Virus record (IMG/VR): IMGVR_UViG_3300045996_000284
Coordinates: 1-22,245 of that record
Length of the DNA: 22,245 nucleotides
Origin: a virus
Direction: 5' to 3' (one strand)
Shown one piece after another: positions 1 to 6,326 of this stretch. The translations under genes and the position numbers were made by a program. Within the stretch, counting starts at the first letter, position 1; every line of letters begins with the position of its first letter. The notes beneath the pieces were generated by a model. The model did no database searches. It was not told the origin of the DNA and saw only the letters and a program-made list of their open reading frames with translations.

Positions 1-65
1 CGGCCCGCGAGATCGCGTTCGCCGTCTCGAAAGAACGTGAGGCTTTTCAATTCGTCTTTGGTCAC
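1..65 (-). CDS. Start of an unknown gene, cut by the left edge
   Basis: A reading frame opens with GTG at 65 and overlaps the TGA of the preceding gene (64-62) as GTGA, the same coupling used elsewhere in this operon. Only 21 codons lie inside the window. They begin MTKDELKSLTFFRDGERDLA and are polar and charged, with no hydrophobic stretch, so unlike the five genes upstream this product has no signal peptide. The function cannot be told from this fragment. I chose the frame because of the stop/start overlap and because it stays open to the edge; the start and frame are inferences. Confidence 0.5.
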   Translation of the reverse strand, partial: MTKDELKSLTFFRDGERDLAG

Positions 66-505
66 TTCACACACTCCACAATGCGTTTTAGTCCCGTGCC
101 GGTGGTTTTGAGCGACGTACAGGCCAGCCCCGTGATCTCGATCCGGTTGGCATCCAGGGGCTTCACCGAGAGATTGCCGCTGGTCGTAGGTACCAACTTG
201 ATCAACGCCCCTTCGATACTCGTGAGCCGTTCCAGCACTTCGTTCCCGTTCACGTCCAGGCCGAAATGCACGACGTTACTCGGGACTCCCAGATAGACCA
301 CCCGGAAATAGCCGAAATCCCCCGGCGTCAGTTTGTACGGCACTTCAGCCGAGATGGTCGTGACGAAGGTGAACGGGCCGGCTTCTGTGTCAGCCCGCTC
401 GAGGTTGATATTTCCCGTGCGCGGGGCATCCCAAAACAGGGATGCGGCCGACGCGAAGGTGGCCGAGTACCAGAAGATCGCCACCAGTGCGAAGGTCCGT
501 GTCAT
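62..505 (-). CDS. Exported small beta protein, fibronectin-III-like (last of five signal-peptide genes)
   Basis: 147 residues. Residues 1-20 form a Sec signal peptide (MTRTF, a hydrophobic core, then ASA before the predicted cut). The mature part begins with a pattern typical of fibronectin-III-like beta sandwiches: an early W-D-A-P around residue 25, a 'GPFTFV' strand, then 'YFRVVYLG' before 'SNVVHF'. The second half (about 80-147) is another small beta-rich region with the only two mature cysteines (LAC and VEC), which could form a disulfide bond. The start overlaps the stop of the beta-helix gene as TGATG, so the two are probably translationally coupled. The fibronectin-like call rests on pattern only. 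It could be a small adhesin or an accessory to the large exported protein upstream; no enzymatic motif is seen. Confidence 0.8.
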   Translation of the reverse strand: MTRTFALVAIFWYSATFASAASLFWDAPRTGNINLERADTEAGPFTFVTTISAEVPYKLTPGDFGYFRVVYLGVPSNVVHFGLDVNGNEVLERLTSIEGALIKLVPTTSGNLSVKPLDANRIEITGLACTSLKTTGTGLKRIVECVK

Positions 506-2610
506 CAGAATCCTCCCCCTCCCCCAGCGGCTTGCACGGTCGCTCGGGGGGTCACGGTGTAGGTATCAATCGCGGTGCCATCGGATTTGTAGAGGCGAAA
601 ATCGTTGGTATCGCCGTCGACGGCATCCGTATCCCACGCGAGGCAATACTCGAGTTCCGTTTTCGACGCAGGGCTATCATCGAGATCCACGCTCGGGATG
701 GCGTTACTGGTGAGCACAAGGAGCCCCGGCACAAACGTCCCGCTGGTCGACAACTGATCCGTCGTGGCCGTTTGGTTCGCGGGCACGTCGGTGTCCACGT
801 CGGTCCCGCAAAACTTTACGTTGGCCGAGCCGAACGTATCCGGGACGACGCCGTAGGCCCCACCGTTATGACTGACATAGAGGAAAAATCCGGTGGGCGG
901 GGCATCGGCCGTGCTATTCGTCAAGGCAAGCCGCAGCCGCGCTTTCGCCCCCGGCATCGGCTTAATCGGCAGATTTTCCGTGGACCCTCCCGCCGTTCGG
1001 AGCATGACCGGATCGGCTTCGGTGCCACGGTACCCGTGCCACTCATACGCGGCCTGGAGGAACAAATAGGTGGAGGCAGCGCCCACGTTGTTCGTGCACG
1101 ATTGCTGACTGATCGTGCCCCGGTAGGGCTGATTGAGGCTGTTGCCGATCAAGTCACTGGCCGTGAGATCCCCTTGCCCGCCCGCCGTGTAGGTCACGTC
1201 GATGGCGTTGCCGTTCACAATCGCGTTCGTCAACGCCAAGTCCACACGATTGTCTCCCGTGCGAGTGGTGGCCGTGACCGCGTTAGCCGCGCCGGCTTTG
1301 CGAGTCGTAAACCCTCCAGTATCCGCGTTGCTCGAGGGGAGCAGCGGTGGACTGACATTGTTCTCAAATGAGACGCGCATGACTGAGGCATCCCCGTTTT
1401 CCACCACACAACTCGAAAACTCAGCCATTTCAAACGGGCCGATGTCAGGGGCGCTTCCGTTTTTGGCAAAGCCGCCCGCCACCGTCGTCCCCACATTGAG
1501 GCATGAGCCTCCCGCCTTGTGCGTGAAGTCACTGGTGGAGGTGGTGCAATCAGTGATGGCCGCAATGGTGATCTTGCTCGAGCCGCAGGTTTCTCCTGCA
1601 GTACAGGCGTTGTGCGTGTTGGCCGTGGCCGTGCCACCCCCTGAAGAGGTGTCAAGGAAAATCTCGGTGCCCCCGTTGGCGATTACGATGTTGTTCTGAA
1701 TTGTCGCACTCGTTCCAGCCCCGAACAGCCCCATGTGGATGCCGTGTTGCGAGTTGTTGTAAATTATGTTGTGGACGATTTTCGGCCGAATACACCCGGT
1801 GCCCCCTTCGGGGTAGCCGCACTTAATGGCGTTCAGACTGTTCCCGGCAAAAATGTTCCGATAGACTTGATCATCGTTGCCGTCGAGGGTGATCGCGTCC
1901 GCGTTGTTGATGAAACGATTGCGCCGGATGATGCACCGATCAGCGTTGTCAGATCCGCTTCGATAGCACTGGACCGCGTTGCCACCCCGGTTGTCGTGAA
2001 AGTACGAATACTCGATGATCGCGTCATCACCTTTTTGATAGATGGCGTGTTTCTGGTTCGTGCTCGCACTGCCGAGATTGTCAAATTCGCTCTCGGTCAC
2101 ATACAGGTGGTCGCAGAGGTTTTGGACCCCATCTTGTTGATAGTTGGTGATCCGCACGCGCCGAAAGGTGAGATGGTGGCAGACGGGGCTCAACCCCATC
2201 CCGATTCCGTCGTTCGCGGCATTGCTCCCGTTGACCGTGAAGTCCCGAAATTCGACGTAGGAAAACGTGAGATTGCCGAAATACATGAACCCGCCAGAGG
2301 CCGTGATGGTGGTCGAACTCATCCCGTCACCTTCCACAACGGTCGGGGCGCCTTCCGTTCCGTTTTTCGCGGTGGTGAGGTTGAACTGGCTGGCTGTCAA
2401 GTTGCCGGTAATGTGGATCGTATCGCCCCCGGTAATGCAGTTATTCCACACATAGGCCACGGTCGTCGCATAGGCGCCTGGGTCCGCATCGCCGTCAATC
2501 GAGGCACACGATGGCGAGGCCGTGCCGGTCGACTTGACCCAGTATTTGGTCGCGTGAGCGGGGGCTGCCAGAAGGAGGATCGTCAGCGCGCAGAAGAGGC
2601 GTAGCATCAT
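505..2610 (-). CDS. Exported parallel beta-helix protein with SwmB-like domain (putative adhesin or depolymerase)
   Basis: 701 residues. Residues 1-20 are a Sec signal peptide ending AHA. Residues about 100-330 are a right-handed parallel beta-helix: short repeats rich in N, G and aliphatic residues, such as 'IIEYSYFHDNRGGNAVQC' and 'IIRRNRFINNADAITLDGN'. The helix closes with 'SAPDIGPFE' (387-395), an ending common in secreted bacterial beta-helix proteins. Residues about 400-505 resemble a SwmB-type repeat ('VDLALTNAIVNGNAIDVTYT' followed by 'LIGNS'). Residues 510-695 form a further beta domain with 'TELEYCLAWDTDAVDGDT', and the protein ends in five glycines and F. The mature part has 16 cysteines. 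Beta-helix phage proteins are often tailspikes or polysaccharide depolymerases, but a signal peptide is not expected on a virion spike. No catalytic residues can be assigned. The start overlaps the upstream stop by ATGA. Confidence 0.85.
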   Translation of the reverse strand: MMLRLFCALTILLLAAPAHATKYWVKSTGTASPSCASIDGDADPGAYATTVAYVWNNCITGGDTIHITGNLTASQFNLTTAKNGTEGAPTVVEGDGMSSTTITASGGFMYFGNLTFSYVEFRDFTVNGSNAANDGIGMGLSPVCHHLTFRRVRITNYQQDGVQNLCDHLYVTESEFDNLGSASTNQKHAIYQKGDDAIIEYSYFHDNRGGNAVQCYRSGSDNADRCIIRRNRFINNADAITLDGNDDQVYRNIFAGNSLNAIKCGYPEGGTGCIRPKIVHNIIYNNSQHGIHMGLFGAGTSATIQNNIVIANGGTEIFLDTSSGGGTATANTHNACTAGETCGSSKITIAAITDCTTSTSDFTHKAGGSCLNVGTTVAGGFAKNGSAPDIGPFEMAEFSSCVVENGDASVMRVSFENNVSPPLLPSSNADTGGFTTRKAGAANAVTATTRTGDNRVDLALTNAIVNGNAIDVTYTAGGQGDLTASDLIGNSLNQPYRGTISQQSCTNNVGAASTYLFLQAAYEWHGYRGTEADPVMLRTAGGSTENLPIKPMPGAKARLRLALTNSTADAPPTGFFLYVSHNGGAYGVVPDTFGSANVKFCGTDVDTDVPANQTATTDQLSTSGTFVPGLLVLTSNAIPSVDLDDSPASKTELEYCLAWDTDAVDGDTNDFRLYKSDGTAIDTYTVTPRATVQAAGGGGGF

Positions 2611-3338
2611 TTCAACACCATAGGGTAAGAGGGTTTTCTGCCACCGCTCGCGTTCAACGGGATGATCACATGCCAGAAGTTTCGTGACGTACTGTCCCAG
2701 GTGGGGGCAAACGGAGAAACGGTCCCTGTCGTCAGCGTGCCGTCACAATCACCGTTGCAACTCGTGGAATTCCGAACCCGCGCCGTCTCATTCGCGCCCT
2801 TCGCATAGTTCGGCCAGGTGGTGGCCGTGAAGAGGTAGGCGACTGCGAGCCCGTTGCTGCCCAGGGTAAAGGCGAGTGAATCGCCCGCCACTGTCGCCGT
2901 GCTTTCCGTCTCGGCAATGTTCGCCAGGGTGACAGGGTTGGAGGTGTCCACGCCGCTAAAGGAGCAAATCATGATGTCGGCGGTGCCGTTGCTACTGGTC
3001 GCCGTCACGCGCAACGTCTTATTGCCGACTGTGGGATTGGCGAGGCCAAACACCCGTCCGTAGATGTTGCCCACCCCGCCGTTATCGGCTAAGGCGGTCA
3101 TGGCTTGCGGGGTGCCGGTTTGGTCCCAGGACGCGCCCGTGAAGTTGGTGCCGGCGAGGTTGTCATCCCCGCCCGCAAACACCACGAGGTAATTCGCCCC
3201 GGCTGCGACCGTATGCGCGGCCGTGTCGCAGTTCGTGCAGGATGCGGGCTCGGCGTTCGTACACGCATCGAGGGCCACTGCCGCCCACGCGGAGAGCGGG
3301 GAGAGAAACAGTCCGAGTGCGAGAAGTAGTGTACGCAT
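2607..3338 (-). CDS. Exported beta-sandwich protein of unknown function
   Basis: 243 residues with a signal peptide (1-19, ending AWA). The mature part contains 'ASWDQTG', then 'GRVFGLANPTVGNKTLRV', and later 'CSFSGVDTSNPV'. This order of motifs (W near the start, G-L-x-N-P, alternating strand, then F-S-G-V-D) recurs in secreted beta-sandwich proteins of environmental bacteria and some phages. That statement is from memory of the pattern, not a search. Six cysteines remain after cleavage, three of them close together in 'DACTNAEPASCTNC'. The start is joined to the preceding stop as TAATG and the stop overlaps the next ATG as ATGA, so it belongs to the exported cassette. It could be an adhesin or a subunit of a surface appendage. 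No enzyme motif is seen. Confidence 0.8.
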   Translation of the reverse strand: MRTLLLALGLFLSPLSAWAAVALDACTNAEPASCTNCDTAAHTVAAGANYLVVFAGGDDNLAGTNFTGASWDQTGTPQAMTALADNGGVGNIYGRVFGLANPTVGNKTLRVTATSSNGTADIMICSFSGVDTSNPVTLANIAETESTATVAGDSLAFTLGSNGLAVAYLFTATTWPNYAKGANETARVRNSTSCNGDCDGTLTTGTVSPFAPTWDSTSRNFWHVIIPLNASGGRKPSYPMVLK

Positions 3339-4546
3339 TAGTTACTCACGCTCCCTTTGCTATATTTCATGGTGACGCCTAAGACTTTGGCGTTGGCGGC
3401 GTTGGCTGAGAAATTGGCCGCATCGACGACATAGCGCCATTGCAACCACGCTTCAGCCGCACACGTCCCGTTCGGGGTGACGGCCGCAGTGGTCGCTTCC
3501 TCGATTTCATGCGCGGTGGTGATCGAGACATCTGCGGCCACCGCGGTTCCGTACGTCGAGTTAATGACGTCGGTCGTGCCCGCGCGTCGACACTGGGCCG
3601 AGAAGTCCCCCGCGAAGGTGATCGATTCCGTGGTCGCATGGTAGAGACTGAGCGTGAAGGTCACAGTGCCCAAGTCCCAACTCTTCGGCATTCTGATCTT
3701 CCCGCTGAAGATCGAAGATCCGCTGTCCGCACAGGAAAACGCCCATGTTTTTTCAGCTGAGTTCAAGGCTTGTTCAGTCGGAGCACCGCAATTCGTCCCG
3801 TCTACGGCGATGGCCCCGGCATCCCAGTACGCGACTTCCACCGGCTTCGTGGCCGAACACGTATAGGTCCATGCCGCATTCGGAGAGGCGGCGTCCGGGT
3901 CAATGCGGAGGATCCAGCAATCGTTCTCCTCATCGTAGAAGCCACCCGTGAAATTCGTGAGAATGAGTTGTCGGACGTCCGACGCGGTGCAGGGCCGCAG
4001 TTGCAGCCCTGTCGTCGCATCTTCGTAAATACACCATTTCAACGTCCCGCCGATTTTGACCGCACTGGCGAGGGACGTGGCGTTATCGGTTTCCGCGCCC
4101 GTCGCAATCACTTGATCGAGGGTCGGGGTGGCCCCGCCCCCACTGCCCCCGCCGCCAAAGATGGCGGTGGTCGCGCGGCCGGTCACGGTCACCGTGCAGG
4201 AGGAACACGCCGAGATCACCATCCGGACGATCTGGTAGCCGGCGATATTGCATTGCACTTGAGCGGAGGACGAGACACTGACGACGGCGGTCGTGTCATC
4301 AGAGGGCACGCACAGCTTGTCGACGAACGTCGTGCCGTTCTGCGACACCCGAAAGGTGACTGTCGCCGTGTTGGTAATCGCCACGGTCACCGCAAGGGTG
4401 GTGTATTTATCCACCACCAAATCCGTCCCGTCCCCATCAACGGTCACGGCCGAGTGAAACGTATGGGTCACAAAGCGCGCATCTTCCGCGAAGACAGGCG
4501 GGGCCAACGCCATCAGCAACACAAACAGCCCGAGTAATTTTTTCAT
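3338..4546 (-). CDS. Exported fibre-like protein
   Basis: 402 residues. Residues 1-20 are a clear signal peptide (MKKLL, hydrophobic core, VFA before the cut). Residues 21-128 are a threonine- and valine-rich beta domain with two cysteine pairs, ending in 'CSSCTVTVTG'. A glycine linker (FGGGGSGGGA, about 132-141) leads to a region resembling phage fibre or neck-fibre proteins: 'ATSLASAVKIGGTLKWCIYE' followed by 'LQLRPC'. The C-terminal part ends 'NAKVLGVTMKYSKGSVSN', a style of ending I associate with phage appendage proteins. The mature chain has 12 cysteines. It starts 24 bases after the preceding stop with an excellent ribosome binding site (AGGAGG, five bases before ATG). I infer an exported, disulfide-bonded fibre or adhesin; its partner is unknown. 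Confidence 0.82.
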   Translation of the reverse strand: MKKLLGLFVLLMALAPPVFAEDARFVTHTFHSAVTVDGDGTDLVVDKYTTLAVTVAITNTATVTFRVSQNGTTFVDKLCVPSDDTTAVVSVSSSAQVQCNIAGYQIVRMVISACSSCTVTVTGRATTAIFGGGGSGGGATPTLDQVIATGAETDNATSLASAVKIGGTLKWCIYEDATTGLQLRPCTASDVRQLILTNFTGGFYDEENDCWILRIDPDAASPNAAWTYTCSATKPVEVAYWDAGAIAVDGTNCGAPTEQALNSAEKTWAFSCADSGSSIFSGKIRMPKSWDLGTVTFTLSLYHATTESITFAGDFSAQCRRAGTTDVINSTYGTAVAADVSITTAHEIEEATTAAVTPNGTCAAEAWLQWRYVVDAANFSANAANAKVLGVTMKYSKGSVSN

Positions 4547-4551
4547 CCGTC

Positions 4552-4557
4552 CCTCCT
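4552..4557 (-). promoter_or_regulatory. Strong ribosome binding site of the 402-residue exported protein
   Basis: The minus strand reads AGGAGG five bases before the ATG at 4546. It is one of the best Shine-Dalgarno matches in the window and the only one inside the exported cassette that is not embedded in a coding overlap, so this gene may be the strongest translation entry point of the cassette. The same AACCAGGAGG string precedes the gene starting at 16541. Confidence 0.75.
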
Positions 4558-4570
4558 GGTTAAAAACTTC

Positions 4571-5029
4571 CTACCGTCGACACTCCGTAAACGCGGGATC
4601 CGTACTGAGATAGCCCGCCACCCACACGTTCATGTTTTGCGGCTCGTCACTGGCGTTTGATAGTGCCCCGTCCAGCCGCGACCCTGGCGGAAGAATGAAC
4701 GGGACGGTCGTGTGGATGGATGGGGCTTGCTCCGTCACCGTGATGACCCCCCACAACATGAGGTAGCTGTTTCGATGCGTGCCCCCGTTAAAAATGTTTT
4801 TTGAGGCAAAGTGGAAATCGGTCAGCCCCAGCCAATGCCCTTCTGGGACGAGGTACGGGAAGCTGTACCCGTAATTCGCGTACATGGGCTGGTAGGTCAG
4901 CGGGGTCTGGAATTGTTGTGTCCACGGCGGAACCGGCGCCACGTTCGCGGTGAATTGCACCAAGTGGCACGCGGCATGGGCGCCGGCCGGCAGCACGAAC
5001 ACAAGGGCGAGAAGGATCGAACGAATCAT
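4571..5029 (-). CDS. Exported small beta protein (first of five signal-peptide genes)
   Basis: 152 residues when started at the ATG at 5029, one base after the tail-fibre stop (TAA 5033-5031). An in-frame start at 5074 would add 15 residues overlapping the fibre gene and would bury the signal peptide, so I reject it. Residues 1-19 (MIRSILLALVFVLPAGAHA) are a signal peptide with A-H-A at the cut. The mature part is aromatic and beta-rich ('YANYGYSFPYLVPEGHW', 'YLMLWGVITVT', 'VPFILPPGSRL', 'VWVAGYL'), consistent with a jelly-roll or similar sandwich. Only two cysteines remain, at mature residue 2 and near the C terminus, well placed for a bond joining the ends. A lipoprotein alternative (H-A-A-C) is possible but the -3 position is poor. 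Confidence 0.8.
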   Translation of the reverse strand: MIRSILLALVFVLPAGAHAACHLVQFTANVAPVPPWTQQFQTPLTYQPMYANYGYSFPYLVPEGHWLGLTDFHFASKNIFNGGTHRNSYLMLWGVITVTEQAPSIHTTVPFILPPGSRLDGALSNASDEPQNMNVWVAGYLSTDPAFTECRR

Positions 5030-5030
5030 G

Positions 5031-6326
5031 TTACCTCTCATACGAAATGTTGACACTCCCTGCATCGAACGCATCAGTCCCGTTCACGGTAGTAATCCGT
5101 ACCCGGTCAAGCACCGCTGATAACGCTTTCACTCCCGCTGTCGCAATCAAGCTGGCCGAATTCGAGAGCCCGATGTTCCCGTGCGCGGCCCACAAAAACG
5201 TCGCCGCGTTCATGAGCGTCAACACGATGGCCCCGTGCAGGATGTTTGCTGCCGCTGCCGAGTTGATCCCAAAACCGGTTGTGAAATTCGAGACGGCCAC
5301 CGCCGATCCGTCGTCTAAGGCCGTGGACGACCCTAAATAGCCAGTCGGTTCAATGCCCCCGACATCTCCGATTTGGATGAGCGGTTTACTGGTGCCGTTG
5401 GTCGACACCCCGGAGAACATGATCGTGATGCGTTTCACATCGGCCGGGATGCTGGTGAAGTCGATCGCCACGCCCGAGGTGGACGCTTGTAAGGTGCCAA
5501 TCTTTTTCGCGCCGACGTTCTCAGGTTTGACTTTCTTCGCGGTCGATGCGCTGGCATCATAGGTCATGAGAAAATCCGCAGCCGGATCCGGGGTGGTGTC
5601 CTCCGTTAGCGCGTTCGTCCCTTGGCCGAGGATTTCTACGACGGTCGTCCTCCCGCCCGTGTCTTGATCCACGTCCCGGTAGGGGATTTGATCACCGCTC
5701 GCCAACGCCGCCCCGTGGTCACTCAACCCAGCTCCGACCAACGTGTTGACGAACGTGTCGCCATCCGGATCGTCCAGGAGCGTTTCAGTAAACGCGGTGG
5801 TAATAGAGGTATCCGTGGGCGCACCCAGGACGGTCGGTTGCCCATCTGAATCGAACCCGAGATATTTGCTCGCCCGATCCACCGCCATCGGCAGATCATC
5901 CATCTCGTCCACGTCCCAGTCCGGGGCTCGGAGCGAGCGGTTGATCCGATCATTCGCGCGCTGCGCCAAAAATGTTTGGTAATCGAGCGCGGCTTCCACT
6001 TCTTCGACGGGGAGGCTGTCATCTTCCACCAGATCCAGTTCTTGGACGAACGAAGGTTCGCGGAAGACCACCATCGTGATCGTGCTCGCCCAGGCGCCGT
6101 CCACGATCGTGATCGTGCCGCCGTTGGGGTAATGGCCCCGGTCATCCTCTGTGCCACTCCACGTCCAGCCCGAGGTGATCGCGAGACTCGTCTCTTCCCC
6201 CGTCGCCGTGACCACGGAGACGACATCCAGATCGTCCGTGCTATGGATCGGCCAGGGCACCGCAATCGTGTCCGTGCTCCCGTTGCCGACTTGGGTGATC
6301 CGACAATCTTCGTTTGAGATGGTCAT
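5031..6326 (-). CDS. Tail fibre with T7-type N-terminal anchor
   Basis: 431 residues, no signal peptide. The N-terminal 140 residues follow the T7 tail-fibre anchor pattern: 'RITQVGNGSTDTIAVPWPI' at the start, a beta stretch with 'YPNGGTITIVDGAW', then 'REPSFVQELDLVEDD', 'LPVEEVEAALDYQTFLAQRA' and 'RINRSLRAPD'. This domain attaches fibres to the tail nozzle. The middle (about 150-270) is acidic and probably a shaft. The last 150 residues form a separate beta domain ending 'AFDAGSVNISYER', a common end of phage fibre tips. The protein has one cysteine, in sharp contrast to the exported proteins downstream. The start overlaps the ejection-protein stop as ATGA and has AAGGAGG seven bases before ATG. 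It probably recognises the host surface. Confidence 0.88.
   Translation of the reverse strand: MTISNEDCRITQVGNGSTDTIAVPWPIHSTDDLDVVSVVTATGEETSLAITSGWTWSGTEDDRGHYPNGGTITIVDGAWASTITMVVFREPSFVQELDLVEDDSLPVEEVEAALDYQTFLAQRANDRINRSLRAPDWDVDEMDDLPMAVDRASKYLGFDSDGQPTVLGAPTDTSITTAFTETLLDDPDGDTFVNTLVGAGLSDHGAALASGDQIPYRDVDQDTGGRTTVVEILGQGTNALTEDTTPDPAADFLMTYDASASTAKKVKPENVGAKKIGTLQASTSGVAIDFTSIPADVKRITIMFSGVSTNGTSKPLIQIGDVGGIEPTGYLGSSTALDDGSAVAVSNFTTGFGINSAAAANILHGAIVLTLMNAATFLWAAHGNIGLSNSASLIATAGVKALSAVLDRVRITTVNGTDAFDAGSVNISYER

Noticed and set aside
442-1371. 309-codon open frame on the plus strand, and similar plus-strand frames at 1735-2604, 3770-4537 and 10270-11385
   Set aside because: All are antisense to well-supported genes and show shadow composition; no plus-strand gene is supported anywhere in the window.
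4547-4560. Shared AACCAGGAGG string before the genes starting at 4546 and 16541 as a regulatory repeat
   Set aside because: The shared part is mostly the ribosome binding site; two copies of ten bases are not enough to claim a dispersed motif.
4966-4983. Lipoprotein signal (H-A-A-C) in the first exported protein
   Set aside because: The -3 position is H rather than L or a similar residue, and A-H-A gives a normal signal peptidase I site; kept only as an alternative.
5030-5074. Longer start at 5074 for the first exported protein
   Set aside because: It overlaps the fibre gene and would place 15 residues before the signal peptide.
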